Translations under genes and position numbers: made by a program
In this document: positions 52,762 through 61,509 of the stretch, piece by piece
Layout of the letters: the number at the start of each line of letters is the position of its first letter
Position numbering within the stretch: position 1 is the stretch's first letter
Assembly (NCBI RefSeq): GCF_014837165.1
Contig: NZ_JACSPM010000002.1
Span: forward strand, 186,001 to 250,000
Source of the DNA: Microbacterium gallinarum
GTDB lineage: Bacteria > Actinomycetota > Actinomycetes > Actinomycetales > Microbacteriaceae
DNA length: 64,000 bases
Reading direction: 5' to 3'
The notes under the pieces: generated by a model
Told to the model about the DNA's origin: nothing
The model's input: the letters and a program-made list of their open reading frames with translations, nothing else
Databases searched by the model: none

Positions 52762-53634
52762 TCAGCCCGGCGAACCCCGCAGCACACGATCGGGACGCGC
52801 GTACAGGTTCAGCGACTTTCCGCGCACGAACCCCGCGAGTGTGAGGCCGGATGCCTCCGCCAGCTCCACCGCGAGCGAGGACGGTGCGGACACGGCCGAC
52901 AGGATCGGGATGCCGGCCATGACTGCCTTCTGCACGAGCTCGAAGCTCGCTCGTCCCGAGACCTGCAGCACGGTCCCCCGCAACGGCAGGCGGTCGTTCA
53001 GCACACTCCACCCGACGACCTTGTCCACGGCGTTGTGGCGTCCGACGTCCTCGCGCACGACGAGCAGCTCGCCGGTGCCGGCGTCGAAGAGCGCAGCGGC
53101 ATGCAGACCGCCCGTCTTCCCGAACACCGCCTGCTCTGCACGCAGTCGATCGGGCAGCGCCAGGAGATCCGCGGCGCCGAGGGTCGCGGCATCCGTCCCC
53201 ACCTCGTAGGACGAGACCGTCTCGACCGCATCGATCGACGCCTTGCCGCACAGCCCGCATGAGCTCGTCGTGTAGAAGCTGCGCGCCAGCTCGGGGTCGG
53301 GCGGCGCGACGCCGGGCGCGAGAGTGATGTCGAGCACGTTGTAGGTGTTCTCGGCGCTGCCGGCGACGCCGACGGCGCCCGTGCCCGGTCCGCCGCAGTG
53401 GATGGCCGAACGGAACTGGTCGCCGCGGGCGATCACACCCTCCGACACCAGGAATCCTGCGGCGAGCTCGACGTCGTGCCCAGGCGTGCGCATGGTGATC
53501 GCGAGCGGCGCGCCACCGACACGGATCTCGAGGGGCTCCTCGACGGCCAGGGTGTCGCTGCGTCGACGCTCGCCGACACCGTCGTCGGCGATCACGACCT
53601 TGACGATGGGGCGATGGACGGTGAGGCGACCCAC
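52762..53634 (-). CDS. fdhD: Formate dehydrogenase accessory sulfurtransferase FdhD
   Basis: The 290-residue protein inserts sulfur into the molybdenum cofactor of formate dehydrogenase. [20 protein letters not shown] and FLVSEGVI are family landmarks; the redox/sulfur loop [10 protein letters not shown] holds the two essential Cys; [16 protein letters not shown] and [20 protein letters not shown] follow. The C-terminus ends [10 protein letters not shown]. It lies 4 bp after the moaA stop on the same strand, probably co-transcribed. No fdh structural gene is visible. Confidence 0.95.
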   Translation of the reverse strand: MGRLTVHRPIVKVVIADDGVGERRRSDTLAVEEPLEIRVGGAPLAITMRTPGHDVELAAGFLVSEGVIARGDQFRSAIHCGGPGTGAVGVAGSAENTYNVLDITLAPGVAPPDPELARSFYTTSSCGLCGKASIDAVETVSSYEVGTDAATLGAADLLALPDRLRAEQAVFGKTGGLHAAALFDAGTGELLVVREDVGRHNAVDKVVGWSVLNDRLPLRGTVLQVSGRASFELVQKAVMAGIPILSAVSAPSSLAVELAEASGLTLAGFVRGKSLNLYARPDRVLRGSPG

Positions 53635-53638
53635 GACC

Positions 53639-54727
53639 TCAGCCGCCGATCGCGTTCATGCCGCGCGCAGGCTGAAGGAAGCTCGGATCGTTGATCGCGT
53701 GACCCGGGAGCTTGCCGTGCACGCAGGAGCGCAGCATCCGGTCGATCGCCTCCTCGCGGTCGCCAGACCCCGTGCTGCGCAGGATCGGCAGCAGATCGTA
53801 CTCGGTCGTGGAGAACAGGCAGTTGCGCAGCTGGCCGTCGGCGGTCAGGCGCAGGCGGTCGCAGTCGCCGCAGAAGGGTGCCGTCACCGATGCGATGACG
53901 CCGACCGTGTGCGGTCCGCCGTCGAGCAGCCAGCGCGCAGCGGGGGCGCCGCCGCGTCCGGGAACCGGCGTCAGCGACCAGCGCGCCGACAGCGTCGCGA
54001 GGATCTCGTCCTGCGTGACCATGCGCGCGCGGTCCCACGTGTGGCCGGCGTCCAGCGGCATCTGCTCGATGAACCGCATCTGCGCGTCGTGCGCGACGGC
54101 GAACTCGACGAGGTCGACCAGCTCGTCGTCGTTGACATCGCGCATGGCGACCGCATTGAGCTTCAACGGACGCAGAGCGGATGCCGCGGCCGCCGCGATC
54201 CCGTCGAGCACGTCGTCGAGGCGGTCGCGGCGCGTGAGCTCGTGGAAGCGGTCGCGACGCACCGTGTCGATCGAGATGTTCAGCCGACGCAGGCCCGCGT
54301 CCGTGAGCTCGGGAAGCAGCTCGCGCAGGCGGATGCCGTTCGTCGTCATCGCGATGTCGACCGGGCGCCCGTCCGGCGCGGCGATCGCGGCGAGGCGTCG
54401 CACGACGTCGACGATGTCGGTGCGCAGCAGGGGTTCGCCGCCGGTGAGCCGGAACGTCGTGACGCCGTCGGCCGCGGCGACGGTGGCGATGCGCACGATC
54501 TCATCGGTCGAGAGGATGCTCGACCGTGCGAGCCACTCATTCCCCTGCTCGGGCATGCAGTACGTGCAGCGCAGTGAGCAGCGGTCGGTGAGCGAGATGC
54601 GCAGGTCACGGTGGACGCGACCGTGCGTGTCGACGAGCGGGTCGCCCGGACCGCCCGCGAGCGCGTGCGGAGAGCGTGCGTCGGGGCGTGGCATCCGGGG
54701 CGCGATGGTGACGGGAATCGCACTCAC
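53639..54727 (-). CDS. moaA: GTP 3',8-cyclase MoaA
   Basis: From the GTG at 54727 the product has 362 residues. The radical SAM site is [14 protein letters not shown] (C-x3-C-x2-C), followed by [47 protein letters not shown], and [15 protein letters not shown]. The second iron-sulfur site is [20 protein letters not shown]. The C-terminal GG is present, as required for activation. It makes the first molybdopterin precursor from GTP. fdhD follows 4 bp later. It is divergent from cydA. Confidence 0.96.
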   Translation of the reverse strand: MSAIPVTIAPRMPRPDARSPHALAGGPGDPLVDTHGRVHRDLRISLTDRCSLRCTYCMPEQGNEWLARSSILSTDEIVRIATVAAADGVTTFRLTGGEPLLRTDIVDVVRRLAAIAAPDGRPVDIAMTTNGIRLRELLPELTDAGLRRLNISIDTVRRDRFHELTRRDRLDDVLDGIAAAAASALRPLKLNAVAMRDVNDDELVDLVEFAVAHDAQMRFIEQMPLDAGHTWDRARMVTQDEILATLSARWSLTPVPGRGGAPAARWLLDGGPHTVGVIASVTAPFCGDCDRLRLTADGQLRNCLFSTTEYDLLPILRSTGSGDREEAIDRMLRSCVHGKLPGHAINDPSFLQPARGMNAIGG

Positions 54728-54893
54728 GGCGCCATCCCTCGCTTCGACCTGGTCGCCATGGTTCGAGGGTAGCCCGCGCCATGCGGCCGGGGCCGCGGTG
54801 GGAGGCTCTTTTTCACGGCTCCCGCTCGAGCGGCGGTGCGTCACGACTGGAACGCTGAGTGCGGGGATCACGCTTCGGATCGAAGTCTTCCCT

Positions 54894-54927
54894 GTGGTCT
54901 GACCACATGTTACCGTGGTCAGACCAC
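54894..54927. promoter_or_regulatory. Twin GTGGTC-N-GACCAC palindromes upstream of cydA (GntR/FadR-type operator)
   Basis: GTGGTCTGACCAC (54894-54906) and GTGGTCAGACCAC (54915-54927) are each perfect inverted repeats around one base. Their centres are 21 bp apart, two helical turns. The TGGTC-N-GACCA core is the binding form of FadR-subfamily GntR regulators. They end 31 bp before the cydA start. Confidence 0.75.
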
Positions 54928-54958
54928 ACATCCTGCTCGAGCGATCGGAGAACGCCTC

Positions 54959-56404
54959 GTGGATCTGCTGGACCCTCTGCTGCTCGCCCGCTGGCAGTTC
55001 GGCCTCACGACGCTGTACCACTTCCTCTTCGTGCCCCTCACGCTCGGAATGGCGCTCACCGTGGCCATCTTCCAGACGGCGTGGCACCGCACCGGAGAAG
55101 TGAAGTGGCTGCACCTCACCCGCTTCTTCGGCAAGATCTTCCTGATCAACTTCGCCATGGGCGTGGTCACGGGCATCGTGCAGGAGTTCCAGTTCGGCAT
55201 GAACTGGTCGGCGTACTCGCGCTTCGTCGGAGACGTGTTCGGCGCCCCACTCGCCTTCGAAGGACTCATGGCGTTCTTCTTCGAGGCGACGTTCATCGGC
55301 CTGTGGATCTTCGGCTGGGACCGCCTGCCGCGCGCGCTCCACCTCGCGAGCATCTGGATCGCGACGATCGGCGCCTGGTTCTCGGCGTACTTCATCCTCG
55401 CGGCGAACGCATTCATGCAGAACCCGGTCGGATTCCGGATGGCCGATGATGGCTCCCGCGCCGAGATGACCGACTTCTTCGCGGTCCTCACCAACCCGGT
55501 CGCGCTGGCCGCGCTCCCCCACACCCTGTTCGCGGCGTTCATGATGACCGCCGGCGTGATCATCTCGATCTCGGCCTGGCATCTCATGCGTGGCCAGAAC
55601 GTCGAGATGATGCGGTCATCGCTGCGCTACGGACTGTGGGGCATGATCGTCGCCTTCGCAGGCGTCGCGATCTCCGGCGACCAGCTCAGCCTCGTGATGG
55701 TCTCGACGCAGCCGATGAAGATGGCCGCCGCCGAGGCGATGTTCGACAGCGCGTGCGGAGCGGATGCCTCGTTCTCGATCTTCACGCTGGGCACACCCGA
55801 CGGGTCGACCGAGCTGTTCTCGATCCGCGTGCCGTATCTGCTGGCGTTCCTGTCGACGCACACGCTGGACGGCTGCGTCGAGGGCATCAACGACCTCAAC
55901 ATGCAGTACACGACCGAGCTGTTCCCGCAGTTCGCCGACCAGGTCGACGGCAACTTCGCCCCGATCCTGTGGGTGACGTACTGGTCGTTCCGCTGGATGA
56001 TCGGCCTCGGCGGCATCGCGGCCCTCACCGCCGTGGTCGGCCTGTGGCTCACGCGCAAGAAGGCCAAGCGCGACGTGCCGCAGTGGGCGTGGAAGCTCGC
56101 GGTCTGGGCGTGGCCTGCCTCGCTCTTCGCGATCCTCGTCGGCTGGGTCTTCACCGAGATGGGCAGGCAGCCCTGGATCGTGTTCGGCCTCATGCTGACC
56201 GAGGACGGCGTCTCGCCCAGCGTCCCCGGCTGGACGGTGCTCATCTCGCTCGTCGCCTTCACCCTGATCTACGCCGCGCTGGCCGTGGTCGAGATCGGCC
56301 TGATCATCAAGACCTCGAAGAAGGGGCCGGAGCCGCTGCCCGGACCCGACGATCCCGATCCCCGGGAGCGCGCGGTCGAAGACACCCCCACGACGGTCTA
56401 CTAG
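54959..56404 (+). CDS. cydA: Cytochrome bd ubiquinol/menaquinol oxidase subunit I
   Basis: The 481-residue subunit has about nine membrane helices. LLARWQFGLTTLYHFLFVPL carries the heme-b595 His, and FGMNWSAYSRFVGDVFGAPL follows. GWVFTEMGRQPWIVFG is the conserved GRQPW motif after a short quinol loop. Start is a GTG at 54959 with GGAG upstream. It forms the oxygen-reducing core that sustains respiration at low oxygen or under stress. It leads cydA-cydB-cydD-cydC; two palindromes lie in the promoter region. Confidence 0.96.
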   Translation: MDLLDPLLLARWQFGLTTLYHFLFVPLTLGMALTVAIFQTAWHRTGEVKWLHLTRFFGKIFLINFAMGVVTGIVQEFQFGMNWSAYSRFVGDVFGAPLAFEGLMAFFFEATFIGLWIFGWDRLPRALHLASIWIATIGAWFSAYFILAANAFMQNPVGFRMADDGSRAEMTDFFAVLTNPVALAALPHTLFAAFMMTAGVIISISAWHLMRGQNVEMMRSSLRYGLWGMIVAFAGVAISGDQLSLVMVSTQPMKMAAAEAMFDSACGADASFSIFTLGTPDGSTELFSIRVPYLLAFLSTHTLDGCVEGINDLNMQYTTELFPQFADQVDGNFAPILWVTYWSFRWMIGLGGIAALTAVVGLWLTRKKAKRDVPQWAWKLAVWAWPASLFAILVGWVFTEMGRQPWIVFGLMLTEDGVSPSVPGWTVLISLVAFTLIYAALAVVEIGLIIKTSKKGPEPLPGPDDPDPRERAVEDTPTTVY

Positions 56405-56414
56405 GAGCATCGAC

Positions 56415-57446
56415 ATGGACCTCGCTTACCTCTGGTTCTGGATCGTCGGCTTCCTGTTCGTCGGCTACTTCGTGCTCGACGGCTTCGATTTCGGTGTCGG
56501 CATGTCTCTCCCCTTCCTCGGCAAGGACGACATCGGCCGCCGTCAGATCATCAACACCATCGGCCCGGTGTGGGACCTCAACGAGACGTGGGTCATCGTC
56601 GCGGGCGCCTGCCTGTTCGCGGCGTTCCCGGAGTGGTACGCCACGCTCTTCAGCGGCTTCTACCTCGCGCTGCTGCTGATCCTGCTCGCGCTCATCCTGC
56701 GCGGTGTCTCGTTCGAGTACCGGCACCAGCGCGACAGCCTGCGGTGGAAGCGCGGCTTCGACACGATGATCGTGATCGGTTCGGCGGTGCCCGCGCTGCT
56801 GTGGGGCGTCGCCGTGGCCAACATCGTGCAGGGCGTGCCGCTGGACGCCGACCACGAGTTCACGGGCTCGTTCCTCACGCTGCTCAACCCGTACGGGCTG
56901 CTCGGCGGCCTCACGACCCTGCTGCTGTTCTTCACGCACGGCGTGTACTTCGTGGCGCTGAAGACCGACGGCCAGGTGCACGAGGACGCCCGGCGTCTGG
57001 CCCGCCGCGCCGGCCTGCTGACCGTGGTCGTCGCCGCCGCGTTCCTGATCTGGACCATCTTCATCGCCGCCGGTCACGGTGCGCCGCTGATGGCCGCCGT
57101 CATAGGCTGCGCCGGAGTCGCCGCGGTGACCCTGATCATGTCGCTGGTGTTCAATCTGCGCGACCGCGAGGGCTGGGCGTTCGGCTTCGGCGCCGCCACG
57201 ATCGTGGCCGCCGTGCTGACCCTGTGGTTCGCGCTGTTCCCGTACGTCATGCCGTCGTCGACCGACATCGCGCACAGCCTCACGATCGAGAACGCGTCGA
57301 GCACCGACTACACGCTCACGATCATGACGTGGGCGGCCGCGATCTTCCTCCCGCTCGTGCTGCTCTACCAGGGCTGGACGTACTGGATCTTCCGCAAGCG
57401 CGTCTCGCGCTCGCGCATCGAGAAGGCGGCCGCGCTCGTCCACTGA
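56415..57446 (+). CDS. cydB: Cytochrome bd oxidase subunit II
   Basis: The 343-residue partner of CydA starts 10 bp after its stop. AYLWFWIVGFLFVGYFVLDG, then FDFGVGMSLPFLGKDD, INTIGPVWDLNETWVIVAGA and LFAAFPEWYATLFSGFYLAL are the CydB hallmarks. About eight helices. It stabilises the heme subunit and completes the oxidase. Confidence 0.97.
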   Translation: MDLAYLWFWIVGFLFVGYFVLDGFDFGVGMSLPFLGKDDIGRRQIINTIGPVWDLNETWVIVAGACLFAAFPEWYATLFSGFYLALLLILLALILRGVSFEYRHQRDSLRWKRGFDTMIVIGSAVPALLWGVAVANIVQGVPLDADHEFTGSFLTLLNPYGLLGGLTTLLLFFTHGVYFVALKTDGQVHEDARRLARRAGLLTVVVAAAFLIWTIFIAAGHGAPLMAAVIGCAGVAAVTLIMSLVFNLRDREGWAFGFGAATIVAAVLTLWFALFPYVMPSSTDIAHSLTIENASSTDYTLTIMTWAAAIFLPLVLLYQGWTYWIFRKRVSRSRIEKAAALVH

Positions 57447-57476
57447 CCCGGGCGCGGTGGGTAGGGTCGAAGGGCC

Positions 57477-59240
57477 ATGAGCGACGACGAACCCACCGAG
57501 CCCGGCAGACGGTCGGGTCGGCCCGTCGATCCCCGCCTCCTGCGGTACGCCTCGGCTTCGCGCGGATTCTTCGTCGCGATCGGAGCCGTCGCTGTGGCGC
57601 AGACGGCGGTCATCGTCGCCTTCGCGTGGCTGCTCACGCGCGCGATCACGGGAGCGATCGACGGGATGCCGCTGCCCGACCTCGCCGCGACCCTGATCGC
57701 CCTCGCGGTCGTCGTCGGCGTGCGCGCGGTGCTGCTGTGGGCACGCGAGGCGATCGCCGCTCGCGCCGCCGCTCGCGTTCAGTCGCAGCTGCGGTCCGCG
57801 CTCATCGACGCGGTCGGCAATCTCGGCCCCGGATGGCTCGACGGGCGCAACTCCGCCCAGCTCGCCGTCACCGCCGGCCGCGGACTCGACGCGCTCGAGG
57901 CGTACTTCGGGCGTTATCTGCCGCAGCTCGTGCAGACGGTCGTCGCGACGCCGATCATCATCGCCGTCATGTGGTGGCAGGACTGGATCTCGGGCCTGAC
58001 CGTCGTCCTGACCCTCCCCCTCATCCCGGTCTTCATGGTGCTCATCGGGCTCGCCACGCGCTCTGTGCAGCAGCGGCAGTGGAACACGCTGCACCGCCTC
58101 GCGGCGCGCTTCGCCGACACCGTGCAGGGACTCTCGACACTGAAGGTGTTCGGCCGGCAGCACCGGGCTGCGGCATCCATCGAGCAGGTCACCGGCGAGT
58201 ACCGCCGCGAGACGATGCGGGTGCTGCGCGTGTCGTTCCTCTCGGGCTTCGCCCTCGAATTCCTCGCGAGCATCTCCGTCGCGATCATCGCCGTGTCGAT
58301 CGGCTTCCGCCTGATCGACGGCACCCTCCTCCTCGGCGTCGGGCTCTTCGTACTGCTGCTCGCACCCGAGGCGTACCTCCCGCTGCGGCAGGTCGGTGTG
58401 CAGTTCCATGCGGCCTCCGAGGGCGTGGCGGCGACCCGGGACGTGTTCGAGGTGCTCGACGCCGCCGCAGCGGCACCCTCATCCCCCGCCCTCGCGCCCA
58501 CCGCCCGCGGTCCCGCACCGCTCCGCCGCCCGTCATCCCCGTCGAGTGTCCACAGAACGCCGTCCCGGGCGCCCGGGGAACCGCGTCCCGTGGACACTCA
58601 ACAGGGCGGGGAGCTGCGGTTGAGCGACGTGCGCGTGCGGCGGGGCGAGCGGATGCTGCCGCCCGTGTCGCTCGCCGCGACAGCGGGCACCGTGACCCTG
58701 ATCGAGGGACCGAGCGGCGCCGGCAAGTCCAGCGTCCTCGCCGCGCTGCGGAGCGCCGCCGCGTTCGAGGGCGAAGCGACCTATGACGGCGCGGATGTGC
58801 GCGCGGTCGCGCCATCGACCTGGCTGGCCTGGGCCGGACAGCAGCCCGGCCTGATCGCCGGTTCGATCGCCGCCAACATCGCCCTCGGCGACGGCGAGCC
58901 CGATGCCGCGCTGGTGCGGCGCGCACTCGCACTGGCGTGCGCAGACGAACTCGCGCCCGACCGCGCGCTCGGTGTCCAGGGCGCCGGGCTGTCGGGCGGC
59001 CAGGCGCAGCGTGTGGCCGTCGCGCGGGCGTTCTATCGCCGGCTCCGCGGCCGAGCCGGGGTGATCGCCCTCGACGAGCCCAGCGCCGCGCTGGACCCCG
59101 ACACCGAGGCGCAGCTGTGGCGGAGCGTGCGCGCCCTGGCCGATGAGGGCGCCACTGTCCTGCTCGTGTCGCACCGCACGAGTGCCCGCGCGATCGCCGA
59201 TGCCGTCGTGCGCCTCGAGCCCGCGGGGGTGGTCGTATGA
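57477..59240 (+). CDS. cydD: Thiol reductant ABC exporter subunit CydD
   Basis: The 587-residue ABC half-transporter has six membrane helices in the first ~320 residues and an ATPase domain from ~385: Walker A EGPSGAGKSSVL, signature LSGGQAQRVA and Walker B VIALDEPSAALD. With CydC it exports cysteine/glutathione needed to assemble cytochrome bd. Between the domains (residues ~357-375) lies an unusual segment SSVHRTPSRAPGEPRPVDTQ, encoded by a 56-bp palindromic element at 58544-58599. The frame stays open across it. The stop overlaps the cydC start by 4 bp. Confidence 0.93.
   Translation: MSDDEPTEPGRRSGRPVDPRLLRYASASRGFFVAIGAVAVAQTAVIVAFAWLLTRAITGAIDGMPLPDLAATLIALAVVVGVRAVLLWAREAIAARAAARVQSQLRSALIDAVGNLGPGWLDGRNSAQLAVTAGRGLDALEAYFGRYLPQLVQTVVATPIIIAVMWWQDWISGLTVVLTLPLIPVFMVLIGLATRSVQQRQWNTLHRLAARFADTVQGLSTLKVFGRQHRAAASIEQVTGEYRRETMRVLRVSFLSGFALEFLASISVAIIAVSIGFRLIDGTLLLGVGLFVLLLAPEAYLPLRQVGVQFHAASEGVAATRDVFEVLDAAAAAPSSPALAPTARGPAPLRRPSSPSSVHRTPSRAPGEPRPVDTQQGGELRLSDVRVRRGERMLPPVSLAATAGTVTLIEGPSGAGKSSVLAALRSAAAFEGEATYDGADVRAVAPSTWLAWAGQQPGLIAGSIAANIALGDGEPDAALVRRALALACADELAPDRALGVQGAGLSGGQAQRVAVARAFYRRLRGRAGVIALDEPSAALDPDTEAQLWRSVRALADEGATVLLVSHRTSARAIADAVVRLEPAGVVV
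58544..58599. repeat. 56-bp palindromic element inside cydD, in frame
   Basis: GAGTGTCCAC (58544-58553) and GTGGACACTC (58590-58599) are perfect terminal inverted arms, and the inner 36 bp are imperfectly symmetric around CCCGGGCGCCCGGG. It codes for part of the linker between the membrane and ATPase domains. Mobile palindromic elements inserted in genes are known from Rickettsia; here the mobile origin is inferred from structure. Confidence 0.65.
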
Positions 59241-60910
59241 CGACGGTCACCCGCGCCGATGTGCTCAGGGGCGCGATGCCGCCCGTCCGCCGCTTCTGGC
59301 CCGCGCTCGCGGCGGGCTTCGCCTCCGAGGCGTCCGCGGTCGCCCTCCTCGCCGTCAGCGCGTGGCTCATCGTGCGGGCGAGCGAGCAGCCGCCGGTGCT
59401 CTATCTCTCGGCGGCGGTCGTGGGCGTGCGCCTCTTCGCGCTCTCCCGGGCGACCTTCCGCTACCTCGAGCGGCTCGCCGGCCATGACGCCGCCCTGCGC
59501 CAGCTCGCGAGCACCCGCGCGGCGCTCGTGCGCCGCCTCGTCCCGCTCGCGCCGGACGGCCTCACGCGCACCGGGCGCGGCTCGGTGCTCGGTGCACTGG
59601 TCGACGACGTCGACGATCTGCAGAACCTGCCGCTGCGCGTGGTGCAGCCGCTCGTCGCGTCGGCGGCCGTCGCCCTCGGGGCGGTCGTGCTCGTGTCGAT
59701 CGTGTGGTGGCCCGCCGGTCTTGTGCTCCTCGCGTGCCTCGTCGCCGCCGGACTGGCCGCGACCCTGTGGGGCTGGGCGTCCGGCGCCCGTGCGGAGCGC
59801 GACATCGCCCCGCTGCGCGCGCGCCTCGCCGACGCCGTGCTCGACCATCTGGGCAGTCTCGACGTGCTGACCGCTTTCGGCGCCGAGGCCGAGAGCCGCA
59901 CCCGCGTCGCGGCGGCCGACGCCGCCGTGCGCCGCGCCGTCGTGAAGCGGGCCGGCGCGCAGGCGGGCACTACCGCGATCGTCTCGCTCCTCGCGGGCGG
60001 CGCGTCGATCCTGGCGGTCCTCGCTGCCCTGCCCGGCGTGGAGTCCGGAGCCCTCGGCGGGCCGTCCCTCGCCGTCGTGGTGCTCGTGCCGATGGCCGTA
60101 TTCGAGGTGTTCACCGCCGTCCCGCTGGCGGCCGCCGCGTGGCGGCAGGTGGCGGCATCCGCTGACCGCATCGCCGGCGTGCTGCCGGACCGGCTGCCCG
60201 ACGCGCTCGTCGACGAGACCGCCGCGGCCATCGGCGAGGGCCCGGCGCTTGGCCAGGGCATCCGGCTGCGCGGCGCCTCGGTGCGCTGGCCGGAGGGAGC
60301 GGAGGCCTCGCTCCACGACGTCGACCTCGACGTCCGCCCCGGCGAGCGCCTCCTCGTCGTCGGGTCGAGCGGCGCCGGCAAGACGACGCTCGCCCACGCC
60401 CTCGTGCGCTTCCTCGAGACCGAGGGCCGCTACGAGATCGGCGGAAGACCGGTGAGCGAACTCGCCGGCGACGACGTGCGGCGCACCGTCGGTATGTGCG
60501 AGCAGCAGCCCATGCTCTTCGACGAGGACATCCGCCAGAACCTGCTGTTCGCACGCGACACCGCGAGCGACGCCGACCTCGAGTCCGCGCTCGCACGCGT
60601 CGGCCTGGGCGACTGGCTACGCGAGCGCGGCGGGCTCGACGCGCGCGTCGGCGAGCGCGGCGCGCTCGTGTCGGGCGGCCAGGCGCAGCGCATCGCGCTC
60701 GCCCGCGCACTGCTGCGTGGCTTCCCGGTGCTGGTGCTGGACGAGCCGACCGCGGGCGTCGACCCCGAGGCATCCGATGCCCTGCTCGCCGACCTCCTCG
60801 GCGCAGTCGGCGACGACCAGGCCGTCGTGCTCATCTCGCACGTCACCGTGCCGCCCGGGCTGGTCGACCGCGTGGTGCGGTTGGAGCACGGGCGGATCGT
60901 CACGGGCTGA
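59237..60910 (+). CDS. cydC: Thiol reductant ABC exporter subunit CydC
   Basis: The 557-residue half-transporter begins at an ATG overlapping the cydD stop (ATGA). The membrane part has VRLFALSRATFRYLERLAGH, a CydC signature. ATPase motifs: GSSGAGKTTLAHAL, VSGGQAQRIALARALLRGF and VLVLDEPTAGVDPE. It forms a heterodimer with CydD. Length and motifs are normal, with no counterpart of the palindromic insert seen in CydD. Confidence 0.95.
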   Translation: MTTVTRADVLRGAMPPVRRFWPALAAGFASEASAVALLAVSAWLIVRASEQPPVLYLSAAVVGVRLFALSRATFRYLERLAGHDAALRQLASTRAALVRRLVPLAPDGLTRTGRGSVLGALVDDVDDLQNLPLRVVQPLVASAAVALGAVVLVSIVWWPAGLVLLACLVAAGLAATLWGWASGARAERDIAPLRARLADAVLDHLGSLDVLTAFGAEAESRTRVAAADAAVRRAVVKRAGAQAGTTAIVSLLAGGASILAVLAALPGVESGALGGPSLAVVVLVPMAVFEVFTAVPLAAAAWRQVAASADRIAGVLPDRLPDALVDETAAAIGEGPALGQGIRLRGASVRWPEGAEASLHDVDLDVRPGERLLVVGSSGAGKTTLAHALVRFLETEGRYEIGGRPVSELAGDDVRRTVGMCEQQPMLFDEDIRQNLLFARDTASDADLESALARVGLGDWLRERGGLDARVGERGALVSGGQAQRIALARALLRGFPVLVLDEPTAGVDPEASDALLADLLGAVGDDQAVVLISHVTVPPGLVDRVVRLEHGRIVTG

Positions 60911-60960
60911 GAGCTCGAGCGCGTGCATGACGGGCGGCTGACTCGGCTAGCGTCGGAGGC

Positions 60961-61509
60961 ATGACGCTGACGGTCCGCATCGCCACGCGCGACGACGCCG
61001 CGAGCATCACGAGGGTGCGCATCGACACGTGGCGGGCGGCGTATGCGGGACTCATGGCGCAGGAGATCCTCGACGCGATGGACGCCGAGCGCGAGACCGA
61101 GCGGCGACTGGCTCGCTGGGACGAGATGCACGGTGAGCTGCAGGCGTGCGACCTCCTCGCCGAGCTCGACGGGGTCGCCGCGGGCTGGGCGTCGATCGGT
61201 CCGTCGATCGACAGCGATCGTCCGCGCGACGGTCAGGTCTACGCGATCTACGCGCGCCCCGAGCACTGGTCGCGCGGCATCGGCCACGCACTTCTCGTCA
61301 CGGCGGAGCAGCGGCTGCGCTCGTCGGGCTTCCGCAAGGCGCACCTGTGGGTGCTCGACGGCAATGCGCGCGCGGCCGCGTTCTACGAGCGCCACGGCTG
61401 GCGTGAGGACGGCGCGACCATGACCGACGAGCGGCGCATCGCGGGCACCGGCCACACGCTGCTGGAGCGACGCCGGATCCGCGACCTCAGGGAGCCGCTG
61501 CCGACGTGA
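60961..61509 (+). CDS. GNAT family N-acetyltransferase
   Basis: The 182-residue protein has the GNAT opening VRIATRDDAASITRVRIDTW, a helix ARWDEMHGELQACDLLAELD, motif A VYAIYARPEHWSRGIGHALL with RxxGxG, and KAHLWVLDGNARAAAFYERH. The WRAAYAGLM element is common to a large actinobacterial GNAT group of unknown substrate. Its 3' end overlaps the convergent DUF2867 gene by 23 bp. Confidence 0.88.
   Translation: MTLTVRIATRDDAASITRVRIDTWRAAYAGLMAQEILDAMDAERETERRLARWDEMHGELQACDLLAELDGVAAGWASIGPSIDSDRPRDGQVYAIYARPEHWSRGIGHALLVTAEQRLRSSGFRKAHLWVLDGNARAAAFYERHGWREDGATMTDERRIAGTGHTLLERRRIRDLREPLPT

Noticed and set aside
52354..53262. 302-codon plus-strand reading through the minisatellite and fdhD
   Set aside because: The repeat peptide is regular only because the unit is 15 bp long; the rest is antisense to fdhD and no ribosome site is present.
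56307..58409. 700-codon minus-strand reading across cydA-cydB-cydD
   Set aside because: It is antisense to three well-conserved genes and has the low-complexity composition of a shadow frame.
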